From JADLHS01 sp044225555 (lineage in GTDB: Bacteria; Verrucomicrobiota; Verrucomicrobiia; Limisphaerales; JADLHS01), in contig JBGAIM010000001.1 of assembly GCA_044225555.1 (NCBI GenBank), positions 62,001 to 126,000 of the forward strand: a stretch of DNA of 64,000 bases. Direction: 5' to 3'. Shown here one piece after another: positions 53,109 through 62,035 of this stretch. Numbering within the stretch: the first letter of the stretch is position 1; each line of letters starts with the position of its first letter. The position numbers were made by a program, and so were the translations under genes. The notes beneath the pieces were generated by a model. That model had not been told where the DNA came from and made no database searches. It was given only the letters and a program-made list of their open reading frames with translations.

Positions 53109-53187
53109 GAAAGCGCGGAAGCAGATCGCGGCAACCAAACCATCTGCCGCTTGCCAAGTTCCCCCAAACCAAACACACTTTGTCCGC

Positions 53188-53733
53188 ATGAACAAAACTG
53201 CCGCTCTCTTTACGACCATGATGGCCCTTGGTGCGCTGGCCGCAAATGCCGAGGCCGATCTCACCAAGCTCCCGCCGGCGTCCAAGCAAAAGGACGTGAC
53301 CTACGCCAAGGATATCAAGCCGTTGCTGGAAGCTTCCTGCTTCCGTTGCCACGGCGAGAAGGAAAAGAAGGGCGGTTTGCGCCTTGATTCGCTCGAAGCC
53401 GCGCTCAAGGGCAGCAAGGAAGGCAAGGTCATCGAACCCGGCAAGGGCGAGAAAAGCCCGCTCCTGATTTCCGTGGCGCAACTCGATCCTGAAACCGCGA
53501 TGCCGCCCAAACGCGGCGGCCGCGGCCCGCGTGGTCCTGGGGGACCAGGTGGTCCCGGCGGGCAAGGTCGCGAAGGCGGCCCGGGCGCAGCGCGCGGCAC
53601 GAATGCCCCGGCGGGCGGTCCGGGAGGTCCGGGCGGCCCCGGCGGGCCCGGTGGAAATTTCCAGCCGCCCAAGCCGCTGACGGCTGAACAGGTTGGCCTG
53701 GTTCGCGCCTGGATTGATCAAGGCGCCAAATAA
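53188..53733 (+). CDS. Exported PSCyt1 cytochrome-domain protein with a collagen-like insert
   Basis: 181 aa. Signal peptide (TAALFTTMMALGALAANAEA), then YAKDIKPLLEASCFRCHGEKEKKGG with one CxxCH heme site, and RLDSLEAALKGSKEG, as in the cytochrome part of the 48529 gene. The domain normally ends MPP-(short loop)-LTxEQxxLVRAWIDQGA. Here the loop after the Met holds about 60 residues rich in Gly-Pro-Gly and GGPGG triplets before PKPLTAEQVGLVRAW. It is followed by a strong terminator. Third gene of the cluster. Likely periplasmic electron transfer or substrate oxidation partner of the two upstream proteins (inference). Confidence 0.87.
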   Translation: MNKTAALFTTMMALGALAANAEADLTKLPPASKQKDVTYAKDIKPLLEASCFRCHGEKEKKGGLRLDSLEAALKGSKEGKVIEPGKGEKSPLLISVAQLDPETAMPPKRGGRGPRGPGGPGGPGGQGREGGPGAARGTNAPAGGPGGPGGPGGPGGNFQPPKPLTAEQVGLVRAWIDQGAK

Positions 53734-53751
53734 TCTTCCGGCACAACTCTC

Positions 53752-53784
53752 AGCGCCGCTTGAAACTTCAAGCGGCGCTTTTTT
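53752..53784 (+). terminator. Rho-independent terminator of the cytochrome/DUF1501 cluster
   Basis: AGCGCCGCTTGA and TCAAGCGGCGCT form a 12-bp stem with a short AAC-type loop, followed by TTTTTT. It starts 18 bp after the stop of the small cytochrome gene and precedes the copper ATPase gene. Confidence 0.93.
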
Positions 53785-53855
53785 CTTCAAGGAGCGGAAA
53801 GCCCAACCCGTGAATTGCGCCCGGCCCTGACCCATTGCATCTTGGAACTGCTGTG

Positions 53856-56249
53856 ATGAACGCGCCGCTGCCTGACAACGCTCCACCGGAAACAACTCCG
53901 GGCGCGGCGATCTCCGAGTTGCACGTCGAAGGCATGACCTGCAACAACTGCGCGCGTCATGTCACTGAGGCGATCCAAAGCGTGGCCGGCGTGCGCAGCG
54001 CCTCCGTCTCGCTCACCGCGAACCACGCATCCGTGCGGTGGCAACCTGATGCGGAAGAAAATACCCCTGCCGTTGTAAGCGCGATCAAAGCTGCCGGCTA
54101 TGAGGCCAGACCAGCCGCTTCTGCCGATCCTCGCCGCCGCGTGTCCCGCCGCGAGAATTGGCATTTGAACTTGTGGCTCGGCGGCGTGGTGACCGGTGCG
54201 TTGATGCTGGGCGAATGGTTGTTTCATCTTGGCCTGGAGCAGTGGTTTCAATGGTTGGCCTTTGGGCTCGCCAGCGTGGTTCAAGTCTTCTGTGGCGCGC
54301 AGTTTTATCGCGGCGCGTGGCGGCAACTCAAGATCGGCAGTTCGAACATGGATACGCTCGTGGCGCTGGGTTCTACCACGGCGTTTGGATACAGCACCTG
54401 GGCCTTGCTTGCCGGCACAAATCATCACCTCTATTTCATGGAGGCGGCGGCCATCATAACGTTGATCAGCGTTGGGCATTGGATCGAAGCGCGTGTCAGC
54501 GAACGGGCGTCCGGAGCATTGAAAAATCTCTTGGAACTCGCCCCGCAGACGGCGCGGCGGCTTGGAGCGTCGGTCTCCGGCTTGGCCCGCCCCAACCCGA
54601 GTTTCAATCCGCTCACGGCGAAATTTACCTCCACCGCCCCGATGGCCCAACCCGTCGAAGCCGAAGTCCCGGTCGCTGACCTTCGTTCCGGCGACCTCGT
54701 CGCACTTCGCCCCGGTGACCGCGTGCCCGTAGATGGCCTCGTGACTGAGGGCAACTCCGCCGTGGACGAGTCCATGCTCACCGGCGAGTCGAAGCCCGTG
54801 GACAAATCCCTGAGGGCGGAACTTTACGCCGGCACGGTCAATCTCAATGGCCGGCTGGTCATGCGTGTGACCAAAACCGGCGAGGCCACCGCGCTGGCCA
54901 ACATCATTGCCGCCGTGCAACGCGCGCAGACCAGTCGCGCCAACATCCAGCGCCTCGGCGACCGCGTGAGTAATGTGTTTGTACCGATCGTGGTGACGAT
55001 TGCTCTGGCCGCCGGACTTTGGTGGGGCATGGCCCAGGAATCCGCGCTGAAAGTTTTTACCGCCCTCGCGCCGTATCTCTGGACGGCGCACCCGCCGAAC
55101 GGTACGGCAGCGGGATTCATCATCGCGGCCGCGGTGCTCATCATTGCCTGTCCGTGCGCGATGGGTTTGGCCACGCCCGCTGCCATCATGGCGAGCGCGA
55201 ATGCGGCCGCCAAACGCGGCATTCTCATCCGCGACGGAGTGGCCCTGGAAAAGGCGGGGACGATCACGGCCATTGTCTTTGATAAGACGGGAACACTCAC
55301 CGAAGGGCGACCAAAGGTCGTGGCGACCCAGATTCTCAAGACCGAACTTGATCCATCTTTGAGCGATCTTGCCGTTGAAGACCTTGCGGCAGCGCTCGCC
55401 TCTCTGTCGAGTCACCCCCTTAGCAAAGCGGTCTCGGCCCAATCAGGAGCACGTTACCCATTCAAAGACTTTCATGAGTATTCCGGGCGCGGCATTTCTG
55501 CCTTGTTTGAAAGAGACGCCGGAAACGCTCACTTGCTCCAACTGGGTTCGTTGCAATGGCTGAAAAACGAGCAGATCGAAACCGAAGGTGCAGCCCGATT
55601 CGCGGATGAATGGATGAGCCGGGGAGCAACTGTCATCGGCCTGGCTGCAAATTGCCGCTTGGTGGCATCGTTTGCACTGAGAGACACTCTCAAGCCGGCC
55701 GCAAAGGAAGTGGTTCGCTCCTTCGGCAACAGCTACATGCCTGAGGATATGGGCATTTACATCATATCTGGCGATTCCGGACGGACGGTGCATGCGATTG
55801 CGGAAGAACTCGGCATTCATCAATGCACGCGCAGTGCGGTGTACGCCGAAGTGAAACCCGAGCAGAAAGCGGAGTTCATCAAGAAACTTCAGGCGCAGGG
55901 TGAACGCGTGGCCTTCGTCGGCGACGGCATCAACGACGCGCCCGCCCTGACACAGGCGGATCTGGGCATCGCCGTCAGCCGGGCCAGTGATGTGGCGCGC
56001 GAGGCGGCGGACATCATTTTGCTCAAGTCGGAAATTGAAGCCGTGCCGGAGGCGTTGGGCCTGGCGCGGGCAACATTGCGCACCATCAAACAGAATTTGT
56101 TCTGGGCATTCTTTTACAACGCTGTCGGCATTCCATTGGCCGCACTCGGATTCATGAGTCCGGTGTTGTGTGCGGCGGCGATGGGTTTTTCCGACCTCAT
56201 CGTCATTGGGAATGCGCTGCGCTTGCGGCGGTGGAAGCTCCCAGGTTGA
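53856..56249 (+). CDS. copA: Copper-translocating P1B-type ATPase
   Basis: Exports Cu+ from the cytoplasm using ATP. 797 aa from ATG 53856. One heavy-metal domain (EGMTCNNC, Cys 29 and 32), eight expected membrane segments, TGESKP, the intramembrane CPC at residues 432-434, phosphorylated Asp 476 in DKTGTLTEG, the P1B His-Pro in SSHPLSKAV, and GDGINDAP (689-696). Between PQTARR and EVPVADL, where relatives are almost continuous, there are about 30 extra residues that begin with a family B half-element (GASVSGLA). The stop at 56247-56249 lies in a gttgactt duplication. The Cu+ specificity is from the CPC, N and MxxxS-type context, not proven here. Confidence 0.93.
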   Translation: MNAPLPDNAPPETTPGAAISELHVEGMTCNNCARHVTEAIQSVAGVRSASVSLTANHASVRWQPDAEENTPAVVSAIKAAGYEARPAASADPRRRVSRRENWHLNLWLGGVVTGALMLGEWLFHLGLEQWFQWLAFGLASVVQVFCGAQFYRGAWRQLKIGSSNMDTLVALGSTTAFGYSTWALLAGTNHHLYFMEAAAIITLISVGHWIEARVSERASGALKNLLELAPQTARRLGASVSGLARPNPSFNPLTAKFTSTAPMAQPVEAEVPVADLRSGDLVALRPGDRVPVDGLVTEGNSAVDESMLTGESKPVDKSLRAELYAGTVNLNGRLVMRVTKTGEATALANIIAAVQRAQTSRANIQRLGDRVSNVFVPIVVTIALAAGLWWGMAQESALKVFTALAPYLWTAHPPNGTAAGFIIAAAVLIIACPCAMGLATPAAIMASANAAAKRGILIRDGVALEKAGTITAIVFDKTGTLTEGRPKVVATQILKTELDPSLSDLAVEDLAAALASLSSHPLSKAVSAQSGARYPFKDFHEYSGRGISALFERDAGNAHLLQLGSLQWLKNEQIETEGAARFADEWMSRGATVIGLAANCRLVASFALRDTLKPAAKEVVRSFGNSYMPEDMGIYIISGDSGRTVHAIAEELGIHQCTRSAVYAEVKPEQKAEFIKKLQAQGERVAFVGDGINDAPALTQADLGIAVSRASDVAREAADIILLKSEIEAVPEALGLARATLRTIKQNLFWAFFYNAVGIPLAALGFMSPVLCAAAMGFSDLIVIGNALRLRRWKLPG
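54564..54586 (+). repeat. Family B half-element inside copA
   Basis: GGAGCGTCGGTCTCCGGCTT plus GGC matches the reverse complement of 48425-48448 at about 19 of 23 positions. It opens a non-family insert between PQTARR and EVPVADL. Confidence 0.6.
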
Positions 56250-56270
56250 CTTGTTGACTTGCGCCCACTT

Positions 56271-56298
56271 GCAACCTGCAACCTACAACCTGTAACTT
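56271..56298. repeat. Heptamer array (RYAACCT-like x4) before uvrC
   Basis: Units gcaacct, gcaacct, acaacct and gtaactt run in tandem, ending eight bases before the uvrC ATG. A preceding gttgactt is duplicated at 56245-56260 across the copA stop. Confidence 0.82.
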
Positions 56299-56305
56299 CC
56301 CTGCG

Positions 56306-57994
56306 ATGCCGGTATCCGATCACATCCGAAAGAAGTTGAGCCAGGTGCCGCACAAACCGGGCGTGTATCTGCACAAGGATCGCTTCGGCACGGTGATCTA
56401 CGTCGGCAAGGCGCGCGATCTGCGCAAGCGCGTGAGCCAGTATTTCCATCCGTCGCGGCGCCTGGGCTGGGATTTGAAGTTCAACGCACTCGTCGAGGCG
56501 ATTCACGATTTCGACGTGCATGTGGTCCGGAGCGAGCCGGAATCTTTGTTGCTCGAGAGCAAGTTGATCAAGGAATTCCATCCGCGCTACAACATCAGCC
56601 TCCGGGACGACAAGCGTTTCTTGATGGTGAAGATCAACCTGAAGGACCCGATCCCGAACTTCGCCTTCGCACGGATTCGCAAGGACGACGGCGCGCGCTA
56701 CTACGGGCCGTTCACCAATTCCAGCGCCGCGCGCAACACGCTGGCGCTGGTGCGCAAGCAATTCAATCTGCGCGGCTGCCGGGTCTTCACCCCGGGCGAG
56801 GCCGATTACAAGCATTGCCTCTACGCGCATCTGAAATACTGCACCGCGCCGTGCATCGGCAACGTGTCACTCGATCAATACCGCGACCAGGTAAAGGCCG
56901 CGTGCGACTTTCTCGACGGCCAGTGCCGGGAAATGCGCGAACAACTCGAAGTCGAGATGCGCAAGGCGGCGCAGGCGCAGGATTACGAGCAGGCCGCCGA
57001 TCTGCGCGATTTGATCAAGGACCTCGAACGCACCACGAAGAAAGAAAAGTCCTTCGAGCGCATTCCTTACACATTGCCGCTGGCGATTGACCCCGAAAAG
57101 GATCTGGTTGAACTGGCCAGCGTTCTTGAGCTGTCCACTCCGCCGCACCGCATCGAAGGCTTCGACATCTCGAACATCAGCGGCACGTTCAAAGTCGCGT
57201 CACTCGTCAGTTTCAAGCAGGGCCGGCCCGACCGCGCGAACTATCGCCGGTTCAAAATCAAATCCGTCGAAGGCCAGGATGATTTTGCCAGCATGGCGGA
57301 GGTGATCCGACGCCGCTACACGCGGTTGTTGAATGAGTCACGAGTCGCGGGTCGGGAGTCGAAGGACGAGGGCGGCGAAGCCATTCCGCAGGAGTTGCAG
57401 AAACTGGTGGATGAGACGAGCGCGAAGGTGCGAAGCCAGCGGAAAGGCGAGGCCGAGGGTAGAGGATTGAAGCTGGAGGATAGCCCGAAACCCGCGCAGC
57501 CATCCTCTATCCTCCATGCTCCAGCTTCGTTCCCGGATTTGATTTTGATTGATGGCGGCAAGGGCCAGTTGAACGCCGCCTGTGCGGAGCTTGCGAAGCT
57601 TGGCCTGGAGAATCTGCCGGTCATCGGTCTCGCGAAGGAGTTTGAGGAAATCTATCGCCCCGGAGAAAGTCAGCCCCTGCGACTGGGCCTCGATCACCCG
57701 GCGGTGAAGTTGTTGCAGCGCGTGCGCGACGAATCCCATCGCGTCGCCAATTCCTACAACGCCCAGCTTCGCATCAAGAAAATCTCCGAGAGCATCCTTG
57801 ATGACTTCCCCGGCATTGGCGAACAGCGCAAAGCGGCGTTGCTGAAGAAATTCGGCTCGGTGCAACGCTTGCGCACCGCCACGCTGGAACAGATCGCCGC
57901 CGTGCCCGGTTTCGGCGGCAAGGCGGCGGGGGAGTTGAAGGCGTTTCTCGAGGCGCGCTCGGCGGCCCTGGCCTCCAAACCTGATGCTGTATGA
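56306..57994 (+). CDS. uvrC: UvrABC excinuclease subunit C with a repeat-derived insert
   Basis: Makes both incisions in nucleotide excision repair after UvrAB. 562 aa. GIY-YIG nuclease domain (KPGVYLHKD, IYVGKARDLRKRV), Cys-containing middle, UVR motif (EQAADLRDLIKDLE near residue 230), RNase-H-like domain (IEGFDISNISG, LILIDGGKGQL) and C-terminal helix-hairpin-helix pair (DDFPGIGEQRKAALLKKFG, VPGFGGKAAGEL). About 70 residues (342-410) are inserted between RRYTRLL and PDLILIDGG, where homologues have only a few; the insert is built from two four-unit heptamer arrays. Its TGA overlaps the next ATG (ATGA). Confidence 0.95.
   Translation: MPVSDHIRKKLSQVPHKPGVYLHKDRFGTVIYVGKARDLRKRVSQYFHPSRRLGWDLKFNALVEAIHDFDVHVVRSEPESLLLESKLIKEFHPRYNISLRDDKRFLMVKINLKDPIPNFAFARIRKDDGARYYGPFTNSSAARNTLALVRKQFNLRGCRVFTPGEADYKHCLYAHLKYCTAPCIGNVSLDQYRDQVKAACDFLDGQCREMREQLEVEMRKAAQAQDYEQAADLRDLIKDLERTTKKEKSFERIPYTLPLAIDPEKDLVELASVLELSTPPHRIEGFDISNISGTFKVASLVSFKQGRPDRANYRRFKIKSVEGQDDFASMAEVIRRRYTRLLNESRVAGRESKDEGGEAIPQELQKLVDETSAKVRSQRKGEAEGRGLKLEDSPKPAQPSSILHAPASFPDLILIDGGKGQLNAACAELAKLGLENLPVIGLAKEFEEIYRPGESQPLRLGLDHPAVKLLQRVRDESHRVANSYNAQLRIKKISESILDDFPGIGEQRKAALLKKFGSVQRLRTATLEQIAAVPGFGGKAAGELKAFLEARSAALASKPDAV
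57335..57362. repeat. Heptamer array (GAGTCRC-like x4) inside uvrC
   Basis: Units GAGTCAC, GAGTCGC, GGGTCGG and GAGTCGA in tandem, encoding part of ESRVAGRESK in the UvrC insert. Confidence 0.8.
57501..57528. repeat. Heptamer array (CATCCTC-like x4) inside uvrC
   Basis: Units catcctc, tatcctc, catgctc and cagcttc in tandem, encoding SSILHAPA in the insert. An inverted, partial array (gaagctg, gaggata) lies at 57469-57482, so the pair could fold. Confidence 0.8.
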
Positions 57995-58641
57995 CACGCA
58001 CCCACCCGTCAGGAGTCCATCGCTGGCTTGGTACGACGAGCACCATTGCTCTGCTCGCCGTCGCCGCGGGCTGTTCCAGCACCCGACATCGCGATGAACT
58101 CGTGGACTTGCAGAAGACAATTCCCGGCATCGTATTGGATATCCGTTACGCAACGACGAACAACTTCACCGGCCAGCAACTTTATCCTTTCTCGAAGTGC
58201 TATCTCCGAAGGGCGCCGGCCGATAAATTGCGAGCGGCTCAGGTTGAACTGGCCACGATGGGCTACGGGTTGAAAATCTTTGACGGCTATCGTCCGTTGT
58301 CGGTGCAGAAGAAGATGTGGGAGGTGTTTCCGCAGCCCGGTTACGTCGCCGATCCCAGGAAAGGTTCGCGCCACAATCGCGGCGCGGCGGTGGATGTGAC
58401 TCTGATTCGATTGTCTGACGGCTCCGAGCTGGCGATGCCGACGCCTTACGACGACTTCACCGAGACAGCCCATCGGAATTTCACGGACCTGCCGGAGGAC
58501 GTGATCCGGAATCGCACATTGCTCGAACAAGTCCTGACCAAGCATGGCTTCGTTGGCCTGCCCACCGAATGGTGGCATTTCGACGACCAGGATTGGCGGC
58601 AGTATCCATTGCTGGACATTGCGGTTCCGCCGACGCACTGA
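57991..58641 (+). CDS. D-alanyl-D-alanine dipeptidase (VanX/DdpX-like, M15D) lipoprotein
   Basis: Zinc peptidase cleaving D-Ala-D-Ala; VanX in resistance clusters, DdpX in wall dipeptide recycling. 216 aa with a lipoprotein signal (TSTIALLAVAAGC). Motifs: FDGYRPLSVQ, zinc His and Asp in GSRHNRGAAVDVTL, catalytic Glu and third zinc His in TEWWHFDD. No VanA/VanH neighbours, so a resistance role is not supported; wall turnover in the periplasm is more likely. Its ATG overlaps the uvrC stop. Confidence 0.92.
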   Translation: MTRTHPSGVHRWLGTTSTIALLAVAAGCSSTRHRDELVDLQKTIPGIVLDIRYATTNNFTGQQLYPFSKCYLRRAPADKLRAAQVELATMGYGLKIFDGYRPLSVQKKMWEVFPQPGYVADPRKGSRHNRGAAVDVTLIRLSDGSELAMPTPYDDFTETAHRNFTDLPEDVIRNRTLLEQVLTKHGFVGLPTEWWHFDDQDWRQYPLLDIAVPPTH

Positions 58642-58644
58642 GGG

Positions 58645-59563
58645 TTACTTCTTTTTTGTCCCAAACATCTGCACGGCCATCTTCATCCCCATCTTGCCCA
58701 TCTCCTGCTGAGCGGTGAGGGATTTTTGATAAGCGGCGTATTGCTCAGGTGACAGGATGCTTTGAGCGCGCGAAAGGTAGCGCTGGTTCAACTGTTCCTG
58801 CTCTTGAAAATAAACGTTCATCCGCTCTTCCGTAAACTGGCTGAGCATGTCTTCGGACAGGGTGGTTTGATTCCCAAAGTCCGTGGTGAACTTGAATCCC
58901 TCGCGCTCCTGCGTCATCGCCTGGATCAACTGCTGCTCCTGCGCGCTGTTTAACGGCATCTCGCCCCCGGCGAGTTGATCCTTGAAACCAGACACAGCCA
59001 TCCGGTCCGGCAAGCTCTTCTCGTAGGTCTCCAGCGTGGAATAGTTGTCCGCGCCCAAAAATGCCTTGATCTCGGCGCTGACCGCGTCCGTGTCCGTCTT
59101 GATGCGTTTGATCAACTCGGCACGCTGTTCAGACGTCATTTCACCCCCTAGCATCTCCATGCCGAGTTCCGTGCCCACGGTCATTTTCTTGCCGATCAAT
59201 TCCTTCAGCGCGGTGGCTTGCTCCGGCGTCAGGCGCAGGGTCTTCATGAAGTCGGCATAGTTCTTGTCCACGATGGTCTTCATGGCGACTTGCTGCTGCT
59301 GCTTGATCATTGGTCAAGGCTTGCGAAAGCTGGGCGGCCTGCCCGGCGTTGACAGCCGATTCGGCCACGGACTTGTCCAGCTTCTCGCGCAAACTGGCGG
59401 CGCGTTCCTCCCGCTCGGCGTTGGCCGCCTGCAAGTCAGCCACCTCCTTGCTCAAGTCGGCGAGTCTGGCCTCAGCCTGCCTGGCCCGGTTGTTCTTCTG
59501 GATCAACAATCCACCCAGCGCGACGGAGACAATCAACAGGATTCCAATGATGGCATTCTTCAT
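58645..59563 (-). pseudogene. Exported coiled-coil/helical protein, apparently frameshifted
   Basis: Two minus-strand frames look like halves of one gene. The first, from ATG 59563, has a membrane anchor (IIGILLIVSVALGGLLI) and a coiled coil (RQAEARLADLSKEV to SQALTNDQ); it then turns into nonsense. The second frame (from 59310 to 58645) starts in the overlap, MIKQQQQVAMKTI, and holds a helical domain (YADFMKTLRLTPEQATALKELIGKKM and on) of the kind usually joined to such an anchor. The switch falls near 59305-59315, beside a GCAGCAGCAGCA run. Either a one-base slip inactivated it, or the two halves are made as separate coupled proteins or by frameshifting. The second frame is intact to its end (QMFGTKKK). 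Confidence 0.65.
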
Positions 59564-59748
59564 ACATTTAGCTTTCTCATTACTACGACAGCGAAACGGC
59601 CAAAACGTTACACCGACATTGGGCCGGCCCGGCGGCGGCCAGCGGATTGGGTTGTTCTGATGGTTGATCCTCTCAAATCCCTCGCCGGACCACCAACTAC
59701 AAACTTTCCCGCTTTCTCCAGCCAGCCATTTCGACTACTTTTCGTGCC

Positions 59749-60963
59749 ATGAGCAAAGTTGTTGCTGAAAACCTGCCCGACGCCCAGGGCCACTTCGGAC
59801 CTTACGGCGGACGTTACGTGCCCGAGACGTTGATGCACCCTTTGCAGGAACTTGAAGCCGAATACTTCCGCGCGCAGCACGACCCCGAGTTTCAACGCGA
59901 ACTCTCCTACTACCTCAAGGAATTTGTCGGTCGCCCCACGCCGCTTTACTTTGCCGAACGCCTGACCAAAGAACTCGGCGGCGCAAAGATTTATCTCAAA
60001 CGCGAAGATCTCAATCACACCGGCGCACACAAAATCAACAACGCGATGGGGCAAATCCTTCTCGCGAAGCGCATGGGCAAGACCCGCATCATTGCCGAGA
60101 CTGGCGCGGGCCAGCACGGCGTGGCGACCGCGACCGTTGCCGCGATGTTCGGCTTGAAATGCGTCATCTACATGGGCGCGGTGGATTGCGAGCGCCAAAT
60201 GCTCAACGTGTATCGCATGAAGATGCTTGGCGCGGAAGTCGTGCCCGTGCATGCCGGCCAGAAGACACTCAAGGAAGCCGTCAACGAAGCCATGCGCGAC
60301 TGGGTCACGAACATCCGCAGCACGCATTACATTCTCGGCACGGCTTACGGCGCGCATCCGTATCCGGTGATGGTCCGCAATTTCCAACGCATCATCGGCG
60401 ACGAAGCCCGCGCGCAGATTCTCGAAAAGGAAAAGCGCCTGCCCGACCTGCTCATCGCGTGCGTCGGCGGCGGCTCGAACGCCATCGGCCTGTTCTATCC
60501 GTTCCTCGAAGACAAATCCGTGAAGATGATCGGCGTGGAAGCGGGCGGACTCGGCATCAAGCCCGAGCAACACGCAGCGCGGTTTCACGGCGGTTCACTC
60601 GGCGTGTTGCAAGGCACGCGCAGCTACATTTTGCAGGACGATTTTGGGCAGATTCAACTCACCCACAGCGTCAGCGCTGGACTGGATTACGCCGCTGTCG
60701 GACCGGAACACGCGTGGTTGCACGACCAGAAACGCGTGGAATACGGTTACGCCACCGACGACAAGGCGCTCGAAGCGTTCATGAAACTCGCTCGGCTCGA
60801 AGGCATCATCCCCGCGCTCGAAAGCGCGCACGCCGTGGCGGAGTGCATCGTCCAGGCGCCGAAGCTGGGCAAGGGCAAGATCATCATCGTGAACCTCTCC
60901 GGTCGCGGCGACAAAGACGTGGCGCAAGCCGCAGACAAGATCGGTTTGCAGTTGCCAAAGTGA
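59749..60963 (+). CDS. trpB: Tryptophan synthase beta chain
   Basis: PLP enzyme making tryptophan from indole and serine. 404 aa, normal length. PLP Lys 95 in GAHKINN, RPTPLYFAERLT, AETGAGQHGVATAT, phosphate loop GGGSNAIG, and LSGRGDKD at the end. N-terminus GHFGPYGGRYVPETLM is typical. No trpA or other trp gene in the window, so it is unlinked here. The 185 bp before it (59564-59748) show no recognised leader or attenuator. Confidence 0.97.
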   Translation: MSKVVAENLPDAQGHFGPYGGRYVPETLMHPLQELEAEYFRAQHDPEFQRELSYYLKEFVGRPTPLYFAERLTKELGGAKIYLKREDLNHTGAHKINNAMGQILLAKRMGKTRIIAETGAGQHGVATATVAAMFGLKCVIYMGAVDCERQMLNVYRMKMLGAEVVPVHAGQKTLKEAVNEAMRDWVTNIRSTHYILGTAYGAHPYPVMVRNFQRIIGDEARAQILEKEKRLPDLLIACVGGGSNAIGLFYPFLEDKSVKMIGVEAGGLGIKPEQHAARFHGGSLGVLQGTRSYILQDDFGQIQLTHSVSAGLDYAAVGPEHAWLHDQKRVEYGYATDDKALEAFMKLARLEGIIPALESAHAVAECIVQAPKLGKGKIIIVNLSGRGDKDVAQAADKIGLQLPK

Positions 60964-61113
60964 AGTTGGCGAGGAACGCATTCGGCCTTCGATCTGGAGG
61001 CTGGCTTGGTGCGCGCTGGTGGAAAAACCGTCCGCCTAAGTCCTTCCTTGCATTTTACCTTTGGCAAGCTAGAAACGGATCATCAGACTTGAAACCTCAA
61101 CAATGTTACTGCG

Positions 61114-61824
61114 ATGAAACTCCGCTGCATCGTGACCACGATTGGCTTTCTAAGCGCCGTTGTCGCCCAATCTTCGACACTTGTATCTCACATTGAAGCC
61201 AACGATCCCCTGACAGAGGGATTTAGCAATCCTCAGAATTCTGGTGTCATATCGATCGGCCCGCTTTTGAACGATCAAGGGCGGGGCGCATGGGCAGTTG
61301 ATTCTGGAGGTGCAAACTTCTACTACAATTACAGCCTTTCGCCGGCTGCGGCGGCCAGTGCGAATTCAATGGGATGGAGTTTGAAGATGAATCTTCGACT
61401 GGCAGACATCCCAGACCCGGTGGACTTCGGCGTGTATGCTGACTTTGCTTCGTCTGGCGGAGTTTATCAGATGGGATTTGGCGTGCAGCCAGATGGAGAT
61501 CCAGTACTCGAATTGATTACCGATTCAAATCCATTGGTCTATTCTTTGGAGTTGGGTGGGATTGGATACCACTCTTATGAAGTCCGCTACAACCCGCTGA
61601 CGGATTCGGCAGACGTTCATATCGACGGCGCACTCCGCGTCAGTGGCTGGCAAGGGCGTTCAGTTCCTGTTTTTAATGCGCAGGCAAACTTCGGGTCGTT
61701 TTATTATCCCGGACACGCTAACTGGAATGAGTTTACGCTAGCAATTATCCCGGAGCCTGCTTCTTGGCTGCTCGTCGTCTTGGGTTTCGTTGGAGTTGCC
61801 CGTGGTCGGCTGAAGCGCCGGTGA
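61114..61824 (+). CDS. PEP-CTERM exported protein
   Basis: 236 aa. Signal peptide (CIVTTIGFLSAVVAQSS), a LamG/jelly-roll-like body (DPVDFGVYADFASSGGVYQ, HSYEVRYNPLTDSADVHIDG in parts), and the sorting tail IIPEPASWLLVVLGFVGVA with RGRLKRR. Not recognised more specifically. Downstream 211 bp (61825-62035) show nothing identifiable. Confidence 0.86.
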   Translation: MKLRCIVTTIGFLSAVVAQSSTLVSHIEANDPLTEGFSNPQNSGVISIGPLLNDQGRGAWAVDSGGANFYYNYSLSPAAAASANSMGWSLKMNLRLADIPDPVDFGVYADFASSGGVYQMGFGVQPDGDPVLELITDSNPLVYSLELGGIGYHSYEVRYNPLTDSADVHIDGALRVSGWQGRSVPVFNAQANFGSFYYPGHANWNEFTLAIIPEPASWLLVVLGFVGVARGRLKRR

Positions 61825-62035
61825 GCGCCGTCCGGGCAAGCCCTCACGCGTCCGTTAGGCGCGGCATCCTTGCAGTTCCTCGCACCCCAAATCCGAAGCT
61901 CTGTAAGAGCGACATCTTCCGTCCGGTGTCAGATGGATTTTTGGGGGAAGTTACCATCACTGTGGATGAAAATGGCCATGGCGATTGGAACATGACTCCG
62001 TTTGCATCTTTCAGAACCGTCGCCGCAGTGACGGC

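Noticed and set aside
57991..58641. Vancomycin-resistance VanX
   Set aside because: No vanH, vanA or vanRS-like genes are adjacent; a recycling dipeptidase is the simpler reading.
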